In this document: positions 50,701 through 63,466 of the stretch, one piece after another | How the letters are laid out: each line of letters starts with the position of its first letter | Position numbering within the stretch: position 1 is the first letter of the stretch | From: Maylandia zebra | Taxonomy: Eukaryota > Chordata > Actinopteri > Cichliformes > Cichlidae | Assembly (NCBI RefSeq): GCF_041146795.1 | Contig: NC_135176.1 | Span: 17,929,786-17,993,785, forward strand | Direction of reading: 5' to 3' | Length of the DNA stretch: 64,000 bases | Notes under the pieces: generated by a model | The model's database searches: none | What the model was told of the DNA's origin: nothing | What the model saw: only the letters and a program-made list of their open reading frames with translations | Translations under genes and position numbers: made by a program

Positions 50701-53700
50701 AGGGCAGCACTGATGACGGCGGCTGAAACACTGGCTGGATATCTACTGTCCATATTAGCTGCACGTTAAATGAGCACCTCATTCGTTTTGGGATCGGTGG
50801 CGGCCTGGGCGTCTTTCGTCTGCTTGATGTTTTCCACCATTTTTCTTATGAAGGCGTGGCTGTTGTTCTCATTCTTGGCCATTATAATCTCGAGGACAAA
50901 CCACAGAGCCCTATCCAGGACAGCAAGTTTGACATTAAAAGGTACAAGTCATGATTAACCATCATAAAAACAGACTAAAACGTGAGTGAAACCACAAACG
51001 CCAGGTTGGAATATTAAAAACCCATTTAAGAGATCATACACCGCTTACTCTTTAATTTCCTTTAGCTGCTCGATGTCTTGTACTTTGACATAGTCCGGGT
51101 CGTGTGCCAGAAGGTGGATGGTGTAGGGCACCACATACTCCGGCAGCAGAGAAAACAGCTTGTCTGTGGGTACACACACAGTGAATATGACACCACCCTC
51201 AAATGTCATCCGAAATCATCAGATATCGTTTGGTTTCTTTACCGCTGAGGGCAGCGTGCTGTTTGAGGTACTCGCGGCGTATGTTGACGTTTTTCACCAG
51301 GCACTGGCGAGCGTGAGCCCGCCTCTCCTTAACGGGGTCCTTGGCGCACAGAGCGAACACTGCCATGTATTCCAGCGGTAGCCGCAGACGGCACAGGCCC
51401 CGGTGAAGCTTCTGGGCAAAACACTGTCGCACCTGGTAGCACTCATCCTATAGCGCAAAGACAAGGACACGGAGAACAGGAAACGCGATGATGAGGAGGA
51501 TGAAATGGGACAATATCAGGGAGAAGAGGCAGAGGTGGAATAAAGATGAGCTGCACAGAAAAGGACTTTAACTGAAAACGCAGAGCCGGCAAATTAAATA
51601 TGGCAGTTCTTACATTAATGACGAGCGCGCACAACTGATATTGCTCCAACGTGATGATTTCGTGGTAGCAGGGCTCCTGTGCCAGCTTCAGCAGGGCGCA
51701 CGCCGCCGCCAGCCGCAGCCTCGACATGTCCGGTTTGCTAGAGAGAAACAAGAGGAAGCAGATTTATTCATTTATCTACAAACGTTCTTACCATCAAAAC
51801 CCTCAAAGGTCCAGAGCACCCATTAAAAGTGAGCGCTTCACTGAAAATTGCACGACCTTAATCTGAGGACAAAGCTTTCTTTGAGCTGCTCAAGGGCCTG
51901 ACTAGGTTTGTCTGAGAAGCAGAGTTTATTTATTTTAATTACCCCATCTTGCCCTGTTCTGTTAGGTCTCCATCGCTGTGTAAGATAGCAGTCAGCATCC
52001 TCAGGGTGGAGTTGCCCGATTTGCTCTGGTTGTTCTTCACGCCTAGTAACCACCTCACCATCAGCTTGATGCCCTGGATCTGAATGAGGAAGATGAAAGA
52101 GTGAAAGATTAAGTGTTTTGCATTAATACATCAAGAGTGTGACAAAGTAATTAGGAGAATTCTGGCTCAGAGTAATCTTCAGATTAAACTACTTAAAAAA
52201 CAAAAACAGCAGCCAGACGGAGCTTTTGAAGAGACACACAAACGTTCACTGCTGACCTTGGCCATGGTCTCTGGGGACACTTCATCATCGGGAACCCAAA
52301 GTTTGGTTGTTTTCTTTCCTGGGATCTACAAATAACAAACAATTTGAATAATTCACATAAACTGAGACTTTAGGTCAACACAGCTGGGAATATTTATACA
52401 GCACATTTAAGCCAAAGTGCAATCAGAAGAAAACCCCCCACTTATAATAATTAAATGAGTAAAACAAGACTAATTACATCAAAATGAAAAGTAATAAAAA
52501 AGTTACAAATAATAATAGTAAAGGAGAAGCACTAATCTTAGGCTCAAAAGGCTAAAGAGAAGAGGCGTGCTTAAACACTGCAGAACAGTAAGAGGTATAC
52601 GTGGATGCGTGTGTATACCCTGTCGTTCATGAGCAGATCCTTCACAATGAAGTTGGCGACTAGAGATTTGAGAGGTGCGGCAAACTGTTCTGGGGCCAGC
52701 TGGGCCAGGTGACCCAGGGTGGTCAAAGGAGTGATGAGCTGCTCCAGGTTAGCAGTGTCCAGACTTTTATGAAGAGGCTGAAGAAACACAACATGTCACT
52801 GACACAGTTTTAGGAGCACATAAAAAAAATAAATTAAAAAATCTCAGGATGGATTTGATGTAAAGTTAATGCAGACGTCACATTGGGGTAAATATTCTGA
52901 GCACATCCATGAATGCAGACGGATTCTCTTTGTAACACAAAAAACAGGAAAATCGGCTGAAATAACACAATTAAAGGGTAAAGCACTCCAAACCACATTG
53001 GTTTCCCCTCTTAGATTCAGTTGCTTTGAAAGTTCCAGATAATCAGCAGTCACCCAATACTGGCCCAGAGTTCACTCACCGTCTAAAACAACATGTTTTA
53101 GGTCTTTTCGCCTTCCTTTTAAATCGAATTTCATTTTGATTGGCTGCCCGTCACAAACAGGATTTAAGCCAGGGATAGGGATATCCTCTCTCATTGACCA
53201 CATAGATAAAAACCTGGCACCAAAGTGACTGACCTCAAAGATTTGGGCAAAGTGTGTGTCTCTGTTGCTGAACATGGCGTTGATGCAGTGGATGGCATAT
53301 TTAGCCTGGCGGGGAGGGCCTCTCTTGGCTTTGGCCTGTAGTACCGGCAGTAGAACACTTGGGGGAGCAGACGGGAGAACACCACGAACAACAAAAACAC
53401 AGCAGAAAGTTGGGTCACAAGTCATGCACAGAGCAGCGTGTCCTAAGTAAGCGTATAAATAATGCATCCCTGCATTCCAGGAGTGTCACTGCACATTACA
53501 CAGCGCTGCAAGGCAAACAAATCAGCCAAATTTAGCTCATCAAACTCACGATTTGATGTGAGGAAAACTCTCCTCCATCTTGCTGCCTGTATTCTTGAAG
53601 ATCTGCAGCGCTGCCTCTGCCACCTTCTCGTCATCCATTTTCAAACAGCCCAGCAGAGACTCAAACGTCTCTGCAGAGTGGAATGACACTGGATGTGTGA

Positions 53701-56700
53701 ATGACAGCACCTGCGAGTGATGAAAGGTGAGTCAAACAGCTGCGCAGAGTACAATCAACACCTTTTCACCTTAGAAAGAAAAGAAACAAGCGTGATTGAT
53801 ATTTTAAGCAAACCGTAAAGGGTCGAAAAGATGTGTGTGTGTTTTACTCATTAATTATCTGTTGTGTTTGTGTCACTATAAAAAGGCAGGACTGCAGGAG
53901 ACATCATCCATCACCGAGTGCTTCTTTTTTCCCCGTCACTCCACAATTTCAACCAACAACAATTTATATATCACTGATTGCTAGACTGCAGGTAGCAATT
54001 GACACGACAGCAGCAGAAGTTACTGAGCGACTGCAGAGCCTATAATTTAGATTAATTCTTGCAGGTATTCTATTTTTGTTAAATGGTGCACTCACGCACG
54101 ATAATGAAAAGGCTTACAACAGAGTATCCATCGTGTCAATCTGCAGATAAACACCATAGGCGTTCGTGTTTATTACCGATCTTTACCTTCAGCAGTTCCA
54201 GCCCTGCTCTGATGGCCTCTTCAGTGGGAACACCTTCCTCTTCGTCATCAGCTGTTCCATCTATAGATTTGTTTACCTGTTTTATCAGAGCACTGAGAGA
54301 TGATGGTAGAGGTTAAATTTCTGCACGCTAGACTCGGATATGGCTGTTGTTTGCATTCTTTTTATTTATTGGATGAGCTAAAATTTGCATCCTGACGCAC
54401 AGTACCTGATGGACTCTGTGTCGATGTGCACAGGAGCAATCCTCTCCAACAGGAACTTCACCATTTCCAGGAATGGATTGCTGGGTTGTTTGGGGCTGCC
54501 AAGTTTTTTAGTGATGTCTCTCTGAAAGGACGACAATTAAGAACTTCAATTTATTTATGTAGCACCAAACCACAACAATACGAAGACCCTAACAGAGAGA
54601 AAACTCCACCAATCAGATGACCCCCTATGAGCAGGCACTTTGTGGCAACGCTTACAGCACCAGCTCAGGGTTTTATGGCCGTAATATTCTCTGTGCCTTT
54701 TCAGTATTTCCAAACCAAAGCCACCTGGAGTGATATTTCACAGCTGGACTAAAATCTAATGCTGCTTTTTTTCTTTTTTCTTTTTTAAAATGTGGAAATA
54801 CAAACACAGCAGCATGAACGCCCAACATCTCATATACTCACAGCAGTGAGCATCATCATTTAGTTCACTTAATTGTTGCCAACTTAGCAAATCTGCCGCA
54901 GGATTAAGCAACAAGAAAAAATACCAAAAATACTTTCTAGTGAAATACTCTATTGTGCAAGTGTCTCATGCTTCCCCTCATTTCTTTCCATTTTCCAAGA
55001 AAAATGGGAAAGAAGCACAGTGATTTATGTGCAAACAAACGTAAATACAGTGTATAAAGCAAAAACAGAGTCTGTGCAGTTCTAACAGGCTTGAAAGTCA
55101 ATATTTGGTATGACCACCAACTCTCTTAGCTGATTTTTCCTGTAATTTCTTTAGTTAATCTTCAGGAATACTTCTCCAGACGTCTTGAAGGACATGGCTG
55201 CCTTTCGTTCTGTTCTCGGTCAACATGAAAGCACACTGCTTCAATGCTATTGAGGTCAGGGCTCTTGGAAGGTCAATCCTTGACAGATAGTGTTTCATTG
55301 TGTGCTTTTCTATCCAGCTATGCTTTTAGTGCACTGGCAGTGTGTTTGTGATCATTGTCATCCTGAAGCTGCTGCCAATCAGATGCTCTCCAGAAGGTAC
55401 TGCATGCTGGATCAAAATCTGGTGGTACTTTTCTGCATTTGTCCTATTGATTCTCAGTCCAGGTCCTGTATAACTTGGCATACCTGAGCCTTTTCTGTTT
55501 CCTTTAAGAATGGCTCTTCCACTGAGACCATTTCTGATGAGGCTTCAGTGAGTAGCAGATGGATCAACTGAAGGTCTCTAGGCATTTCTGAGGTCCTCTG
55601 TCAGGGCTTTGATATATTTTCCTCCCCTAATTCTTAAGATGGATCTTTAGGTCTGCCACTTTTTTTTTGGACTCGACTTGTCTAGTTTCCTCAAATTTTA
55701 AAGGACACGCTGCACATCATGCTGAGATACGAGTTTTTGGCCAGTAGCTCTTTTCGAATGACCGTCATGTTGCAAAAATACCACGTTGCCAAGACTGTTA
55801 CCTTTGGCAACGTTCGCAGATTCAACTAACGAAACAGGAAAACGTTTGTTTATGCATCAGGCTGCTACTAACAAAGTGTCTGAGGACGCAACGTAAAATT
55901 GTGTCTTTGCTAAGTTGTTTGCGCAGACACAACGCTGGCGCACAGGTGCCTTTTTGTGCTTGAGTGATTCACAGGTCAATGTTTTACAAACAAAAAGAAA
56001 TCCTCTGTATATGATTAGGTACCATAAATGGATTAAAAATGAGTGAAAGAGCAGCCGACGTCCAAAGAAAAACTTTGAAGGATCTTCAGAAAGCCGGGAG
56101 AATTACTGCTCAAGACCGCTACAGTCACACGTCTCAGTCTGTCTTCTGTGTTCGGCGAGACATCAGACAGAGAGACAGAAATTATGGCGGGCAGCCCTAA
56201 TAACATCCTCCTTACAGCGGAGCAGGGGTGGATTGTTTCAATACATTTCCCCACCGTGACAACGATCGGTCACTAAAACTGTCATGAAACCAAGCTTAAA
56301 CATTTTAAAACCACCTTTGGAATGTACTCAAGTCGAGTTACTGCTCATTTAAAGGTTATTACAGATTAGATATAATAAAGACAAGGACACTTTGGACTCA
56401 AAATACTGACATGTGTATAAAAGTGTTGTCTTATGCACAAAAATTGGAAGATGTGAACTCTATGAACAAATAAGTACATTTACGACTACAGTACCTATAT
56501 GAAGAATCGGGTCAAATAACACAAAGCTAGTGGAGGGATGAAAGTATTTCGCTTAAAGGAAACCACATCGTTATCTCAAAGGAACTCAACACTCACCACA
56601 CAGACTTCAGCTTGCTTGCAAGAGCACGCGGGGCTGACCAAGGTTTCTAACTGATCTCTGATTCGCTCATCATCATCCAAGACCTGAGCCAGCTTCTTCA

Positions 56701-59700
56701 CAAAGTCCTGAGCCTTGCCAGGGTCTGGCAGGTTCCCTGTTCACAGAGAAATTTCAGCATGTCACAGTGAAATCGATGTGAAATCAGGGTGAGAAGGTCA
56801 CCCTGCGATCACTTTTGTTCATTTTTCCTGTTTGAAAGGACGTGCTGAATTCAGAGAGATGCCTTACTTGTGATCACCATGACTTTGGCAAACACAGCCT
56901 TGTTGGATGCTTCAGACTGAAAACAAACAAACACACAGTTACAGAAAAACCTTTTAGAGACAAGTATAGTGCAGTTATTACAGTCTGTGGTGTGCGTTAG
57001 TTACCTTGGGTTTTTTGATCAGGTCCAGCAGGTCTTTGACATGGTGTCTCAACAGATTCTGGCACTTCCACATCTCATTCAAAGCTCTGCAGGTGAAAGA
57101 AGCAAGGGACACAATGATGTGTTTGCCAGGCCTCCTTTAATACACATGTTGTTGCATAACAATTAAAAACTGACTTACTTAACAGCATTTGTGTCCAGGG
57201 TGGCATACAGGTAGTACAGACACTTCATTCTTTCAGTGGTTTCCAGGTTGTGAGGAACCATGTACTGGGCAAAAACCCGCTCCACCAGCAACCTGTACGT
57301 ACAGAGGGCACATTTTATGGAGAAAATTAAATTAATAATAATAAAATAATAAAAATGTTTGGGTGCGAGTGGTTAGTAATAGTTAATAGATCCTAGCCGG
57401 TACAGAAAGCAGCAGCTGAACCTTTAACTAAAACCAGAAGAGCGATATGACATCACTGAGCATCTCTACACAGGTTACTGATTTGATTTAGTACTCTTAC
57501 TAATGGCTCCTGGGAGCTTTACTTTACTGCAGACATTACTTCATTACTTATTTAAATTAGCCCATTAGCCTGTGGGCAGCCAGAAACCCTCAACAAAACC
57601 CTGCTGGCAGCTCCTGGGTCTAAATTCAAGTCTAGACGGGACTGCGCCTTTAACGTCAGGGCACCTCGGCTCTCGAAGGGCCTGCATTCAGAGCTCAGAC
57701 CCAAACTGCCATCAGCACATCGACTGATCCTCTAAATACTCTCTTTCACTCTTGCTTCTATCCTTCTGTAACAAATCACCTCTGAATCTCCACCCACTCC
57801 ACCCTGCCTGGACTAGGGATGGGTATCGAAAACCAGTTCTTGTTGAGAACCGGTTCCCACTGTTTCAACTCCTTGGAATTTTTTGGCATTTTTGCAAACG
57901 ATTCACTTATTGATTCCAGTCGCCCCGAATGACGTCACCACGTTGCGGAGCGTCATTTACCTGGCAGGAAACACGGCGCCTACGCGGCTCAAACGCTCAA
58001 AAGTTTGGTTATACTTTACGAGAACGGATGACAACGGGGCAACTTGCAATACTTGCAAAGTAGATATTTCATTTAAGGGAGGAAACACTACGAATATGCA
58101 AAAGCATTTGCTCACAAAACACGTGATAACCTTAAATGAATGTCGTGTTTTTAATTCCACTCCGGACTTGTGAATCTCAACCCAGCAGCAGCGTTAACGT
58201 TTGCACGTCCTCTCCCCTTAATACGGCAGGTAAATAATCAACTAACAGTGCATATTATGTTAGCGCGATCTGCCTCATTACAAAACCTGCCATTACTGTG
58301 CGTTTAGGTGACCATGATGAGAGAGACAGACAGAGTCTGGCTCAGATGCTGGCAGTTGTCGCTGCAGTCTACCGGTAGCGTCTCCTTTCAGGCCAGGATA
58401 GACGAATGTCACCGAGCAGTGACCAAGTTTGTGGTCAAAGGCTTGCACCCATTTGCCACAGCAGATGCCCCGACATTCGGTATGTGAATGTGTTTAATTG
58501 TAGGCAGGGACATTACTGGATATTCTTGTGTAATTGCTACAGAATAATTTATGTTATACTTTGTTATTGCTACAGAAGAATATTTATTTTATTATTTTAC
58601 ATTTCCTGGGGACCCTGTGACACCCCATTGAAGAGCCGTAGGCTGTGGATCTCTTAAGATCTCACTGCTGGGTTTGTAAGGCCATGTTACTCCTAAATCT
58701 CTATCTTGTTCAAAGAGACGATATAAAACAAAGTTCTAAGCTAATCAACCTCAGTGTTCTCCTTTTTAAAAAGAATTGATAAAGAATTTAATCGTTAAAC
58801 AGAATCGAAAATGGAATCGGAATCGTGAAAATCTTATCAATACCCATGCCTAGCCTGGACCGTCTTCTTCACCTCTCTCGTGCACCACCTGCTGCTTTGG
58901 ATGGCTGACCGCTAGAGCTGGGCGATAGAACGATAACGATATGTATCGCGATATAACTTTTACTCGATAGAGAAATTAAGCTATCGCGATAGACTTCGCC
59001 GCTCTTGTCCTCTTAAAAAAAAAAAAAAAAAAAAGTCAGCCAATCCAAATTAAGTAGCGCAGAGCCGAACCAATCACAGCCGCAGCGTCACGTCCGCGTG
59101 ACTTGTTACGTACAGCACAAGTGCCAAGCCGCACGTGTGTTTGTTTGGGAAGCAGCCAGCGGGTAATGGAGGAAATGAGTGTGCCGACTAGAAAAATCAA
59201 CCGAGCGTGACCGAAGAGAAAACAGATGATGGTTCCAATGCCGGAGAGATTGTCGAACGGAAGAGCCAAAGAAGTTCCGTAGTGTGAAGGTATTTCAAGT
59301 CTGACAAAAAACAGAGTAGCGTGCACTGTAAATTGTGCCGAAAGCAAGTCTGGAAATACAATAAACTGGTGCATGCGTCACACTGTGCGCCACGTTATTG
59401 TTTCGGTGAAATGAATTTCTACAATACTGTTACTGTTAATTCTACTCTCTGCAGTGTTTAAATGCTTACATATACACACAGTTACTGTCCGTCCACACAT
59501 ACGACTCGGTTCTGCTTCTATGCCCCAGCTTTGTTTACTTTTTCCCACCGAGGCTTCTAGACTTCTGATTGGCCAACATTTCTGCACAGTTAGGAATCTA
59601 GCTCCACCTGCTGCTTTGGCATGTTCATAGCAGCGTTTTCCTTCATTTCTGCCTTTATGTGTGGACGGGATTATTTTTTTTAAACGAAAACGGAAAATCT

Positions 59701-62700
59701 CAGTTTTCAAAAATACCCGTGTACGTGTGGACGTAGCCTCAGTCTCTGACTGGAAGCGCTAATTCGTCATTCGGCTTTTGTCAGACTAAAGTAACTGTTA
59801 CAACTGTTTGAAAAGCTCAGCTATACAACAAGGAGAGATTGAGAATTTCCTTTTAGTTCTCAGTTTATTTGATATTGACAAAAGTTAGTCAGTTTTGTCT
59901 GTTCTTCTGTAAAACAAACTAAGATTTATTTTTAGAATTAATATTTTGTTTCTAAGTGGAATTGACAATTTAGTCTGTTTCGTTTGTTCTATTTTGAAAC
60001 TTAAACGCTTTAGCGGCTGCCTTTTGTGTAGTTTGCAATATTTGCCTTTATTTATCTGAAAAAGTCTCATGTTCCTTAAGTACATCTACCCTGTTGAACT
60101 TATTATGGGAAATAAATATTTAAATAAAAACAAGCTGCTGATTATTTCACATTTTACTTGTGAGCAACGGCACATTTAAATCTTACAAATATAGTTATTT
60201 GGCTTATATCGTGATAGATATTGTTATCGCCTGAAATGAAAAAAACATATCGTGATATGAAAAAATCTCATATCGCCCAGCTCTACTGACCGCACATATT
60301 TAAACTCACTCGCTTAAACACACTTCCTGCCTCCCTCTCATTCACACACGAGTATTCTGACTTCCTTCTATTGACTTTCATTCCTCTTTACTCCACATCA
60401 TACCTCCACCTCTCCAGGGTGTCTTCCACCTACTCCCACTTAAGATCAGCCTTCTGTCACTGTCTCTCAGCCCTCATGGTGCTGCACCACCATCACACAC
60501 CTCACTGATATGTAAATTAATTAATTCAAACATAAGCTCAAATGTCAACACTCGTCACAACAACAACGACAACAACAAAAAACCCTTTTCAGCCTTTATG
60601 TGCTGAAGTTTTAGAGCTTTTCAAGGGGAAACTGCTGAACCAACACAAGTAAAGCTACCCTGCTGTTCACACAACACACATGCATACACTCCGACCACAT
60701 CGGGCACTTTCCTGCCAGCAGCTGAGTGACTCCACAGCAGCAGAGATCACCTACACCCACAGAAAGTCCACTGAGATTCGAGTCCGACGCCTCGTTCTCT
60801 TCCTCTCCCTTTTCTTTTACTCAATTTAGGCTTTAAAAACCCATCTCAGTTTGCCTCGTATCATCTAATCTACTTCTAATTCAGCTGGTGACATTTTGCA
60901 GAATGATGGTTTCCATGTTGAGTAAGTGTAGGTGGAGAGATGGAGAAACAATCACACACCATCAAAGGAATGCTGCTCAAAGAATAATAAAAAGTCCCAC
61001 GCACACAACTCGCTTACAAAAATATTTGGGACTGCTCTACATTATGAGCCTCGGCAGGGTGACAGAACCAGTCTCTCTTCCTCCATACAGCTATGACACC
61101 GCACTGATAAATGCAGTGCAGAGAAAGGTGGATATTAAAGGCAGATTTTAATGTTTCTGCTGGGAAAAAACTTATTAGAGCTCATTTTCTACATTCAGTT
61201 AGTTATGCACAGAGCAGGAATTGTTCATCACAGTAAATTAAGACTCTGAAATGCACCACTACCAGCTTTTTCCTCTGCAATCACACAAAAAGTTAAAAAG
61301 TTAAACTCCCAGGTACTAAATGAATACATTTTGAACTGTAGCCAACAGAAAAACATGCACACAAACCTGTCATCAATGCTGTTCTGGTAGTAGATGTGCA
61401 GCAGCTTGTCTTTGATCCAGGAAATCTGTTTTGAGGCCTCCCTCCCGCCTTCTCCCTGCAGCGAGTACTTCCTGTAGATCGATGCAAGGCCCATCATGGC
61501 CTCCTTACGCACGCGCCACTGACGGCAAATTAAAAAGAAAACGTATCAATGAAACTACTAGTTAGAAAATAAAATATTCAACGGGCAGGTGCAGCGGCTG
61601 ATGTGACTGTTTACTGCCATTTAAGCCAAACGTGTACCAACAAAAATATTAATAATCAAATTATAAATCTCACTATTAGATCAATAAACCCAAAACAAAC
61701 AACAACAGTGTAACTATATCTGAAACAATCTGATACATCAATAATAAAATAATACTAATAATAACAACATCATCATCATTATTGACCAGGATTTAAAAAA
61801 CATGACTTACTCTCTTGTCCAAAGTCCTCTCCTTTACATAATTGAGCAGTGCATCATTGACTAGAGACAAATCCTTCTTGGCAGCAGTTACTATAGAGAC
61901 AATGACATCATGGCGAATAGCCTCCTCTGGGTCATGTGATCTGACCCTCAAGTATTCTGGGGAAGGAAACAGGAACAAATGAGTGGGACGTGAGAGGACT
62001 GGCTACCTCGAACGCAAAGAAAGCACCAGGCAGCTGCTTCTCATTTGACGTCGAGCACACACTCGAGCGGCCTTCACGCACATGCAGTTCTCAGCACACA
62101 AAAGCACGAAAGTGTCCGTGTGTTTTTACCTGTAAGGTCTTTGGCCAGGTCTGGGTGGTTCATGAGACAGTGACTGGCGAATTTGACACACTCCAATCTG
62201 ATAGGCACGTGGATGTCATTAAACCTTTTTTTGATAAAAGAAACGGACGTTAATGTCGGCGACTTTAAAAGGTGGCTCGTACATGAACATAGCTCTAAGA
62301 AGACGGCGTCTCATGTGGGTACACAACATACATCAACAAGCTCACTTTATATTACACTCTGTCACATGACTCCCGCCAAACCCTCCCACATATTTTGGAC
62401 ACGCAGTAAAATTCAGGTATATTGGGGCCGAATAAGTCTAACTCTAAGCCAGATAAACTAGCTAAGCTGCACTTGACAGGGTCGAACCCTGTAAAACTAA
62501 TGAGATACAAATTACAGCCCAGACTCTCTTTGTGGATTAACAACAACATGTAATCTGTTTAACCGTCTACAGACAGGCTTCACCAGACTCTCCCAATGGG
62601 TTTAAGAGATATATTAAGGTGAAAAAACTCACACTTCTGGTGTGTGACGTGCTCACACACACCCTGATATAAGAGAACCCAGTAGATTCTATTTTATTTC

Positions 62701-63466
62701 TCATGGTAAGAGCAGGAAACTGTAGATACGCTGCATGTAAGCAGTCTACTGCTAACGTTTGTTTCCATCCTGTGCTCTAATCTACTCTACTTTAATACAT
62801 AGTATTATCTATGAGCCATTAAAGGGACAGTTCACCCACAATTCCACACCTGAAAACTGCTTGATCAGCTGCAGGAAGTATTCTCAACTCTTCCCTTTGT
62901 TCTTTGCAAGACTTGATTTTATAATACAATTGTACGACTGTTCAATGCAACACCATGACACGCGTACATTAAAGACAAGCACAGTTCTATTTTTCTCATT
63001 TATTTTAATTATCTACGGCCTCGTGCTCACACCCGATTCTCCATCTGTCTTTGTTTTGATCATCTCTCCGGCCTATGGCAAACAGTTCGCTGTGTTTTAT
63101 CACACAGGATTTGTGTGGCATTTATGTAGTAATAATAAAGTGAAGAATCCAGTGTAACCACAACAAAAAGAAAATATATTTAGTTTTAATATGGTTTAAA
63201 ATATAGTATTAATCCAAAAGTGAACCAACCAATTGATACTAAATGCAAGCTAAAAAAGAAAAGATGATTCTTTTGTCTCTTTGAAAGCAAAGTTATCAAT
63301 CAAATCGCGATTATAGAGACATTTGTCAGATCCACAACACTGAATCCCACCTGCCCAGGTAACACTGCCAGAGTGGTTTGTTCTGCGCAGCCAACTCAGA
63401 GTCCTTGGCTCCAAACATCTTAGCCAGCAGCTTCACCACCTGCAGCCTCTCATCATTATCATTACT
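47713..63466 (-). CDS. pds5b: PDS5B cohesin-associated factor, 27 exons (5′ exons lie beyond the window)
   Basis: PDS5B is a nuclear HEAT-repeat protein that binds cohesin and controls its release and acetylation. Exons from the 5′ side: 63,351–63,466; 62,130–62,224; 61,811–61,956; 61,367–61,518; 57,179–57,292; 57,005–57,086; 56,868–56,916; 56,597–56,736; 54,406–54,521; 54,187–54,292; 53,550–53,710; 53,234–53,357; 52,619–52,777; 52,257–52,325; 51,943–52,079; 51,614–51,737; 51,243–51,447; 51,049–51,163; 50,778–50,910; 50,550–50,669; 50,210–50,272; 49,966–50,108; 49,540–49,612; 48,260–48,678; 48,074–48,154; 47,855–47,963; 47,713–47,745. The sum is 3,384 nt in one frame (1,127 aa plus stop). HEAT-region signatures include [20 protein letters not shown] and [20 protein letters not shown]. 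The tail has the B-paralogue marks [17 protein letters not shown] and [12 protein letters not shown], i.e. AT-hooks, plus long Asp/Glu runs and ends [10 protein letters not shown]. The tail and synteny favour PDS5B over PDS5A. Confidence 0.96.
48260..48678 (-). other. pds5b: pds5b exon encoding AT-hooks and acidic tract
   Basis: This 419-nt exon starts [11 protein letters not shown]. It holds several AT-hook-like cores ([20 protein letters not shown]) that can bind the minor groove of AT-rich DNA, then a run of about 35 residues that is nearly all Asp/Glu. The opposite strand shows Ser/Leu-rich open frames that are only shadows of the GAG/GAA codons. Confidence 0.85.
49690..49825. repeat. Dispersed repeat (CCCTATGAGCAAG family), copy 1
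   Basis: ACCCCTATGAGCAAGTGCTT followed by GGCAACAGTGGGAAGGAAAA and TCCTTTAACAGGAA is a repeat common in fish introns. A second copy lies at 54,535–54,670. Both are in pds5b introns. Confidence 0.6.
54535..54670. repeat. Dispersed repeat (CCCTATGAGCAAG family), copy 2
   Basis: TTTATTTATGTAGCACCAAA, GAAGACCCTAACAGAGAGAA and GACCCCCTATGAGCAGGCAC follow the order expected for this family. Confidence 0.6.
55085..55750 (-). mobile_element. Tc1-like element relic in a pds5b intron
   Basis: The plus strand reads GTCAATATTTGGTATGACCA, then CTTCTCCAGACGTCTTGAAG, TTGAGGTCAGGGCTCTTGGA and GTGTTTGTGATCATTGTCAT. On the minus strand this is the C-terminal half of a Tc1 transposase (…SPDLN-type end, GGHTKY-like close). 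It lies in the 2-kb intron between the exons at 54,521 and 56,597. Confidence 0.72.
56035..56125 (+). mobile_element. Tc1-like fragment, same family, opposite orientation
   Basis: GACGTCCAAAGAAAAACTTT and GATCTTCAGAAAGCCGGGAG match the C-terminal coding end of the family whose inverted copy is at 55,085–55,750. Confidence 0.5.
57814..58852. mobile_element. hAT element with BED-finger remnant (1,039 bp)
   Basis: It starts TAGGGATGGGTATCGA and ends, read inward on the minus strand, TAGGCATGGGTATTGA. Both sides carry the exact 8-bp duplication GCCTGGAC (57,806–57,813; 58,853–58,860). Plus-strand codons at about 58,000–58,122 encode a BED-type zinc finger (VWLYF, CNTCK, HLLTKH), as found at the N-terminus of hAT transposases. 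The rest of the transposase is missing, so it is a deletion derivative. Confidence 0.85.
58913..60285. mobile_element. Second hAT element (1,373 bp) 45 bp from the first
   Basis: The ends are TAGAGCTGGGCGATA on the left and the reverse complement TATCGCCCAGCTCTA on the right. An exact 8-bp duplication CTGACCGC flanks it (58,905–58,912; 60,286–60,293). A broken plus-strand reading around 59,270–59,390 ([17 protein letters not shown]) resembles a BED finger. A sub-block at about 59,480–59,735 looks like a second, nested repeat. Confidence 0.85.
59480..59735. repeat. Nested ‘GTCCACAC’ dispersed repeat inside the second hAT
   Basis: It is bounded by CTGTCCGTCCACACATACGA and ACGTGTGGACGTAGCC and contains CGGGATTATTTTTTTTAAAC and GAAAATCTCAGTTTTCAAAA. 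This resembles a short non-autonomous fish repeat that often begins GCTACGTCCACACGTA. Boundaries are approximate. Confidence 0.45.
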
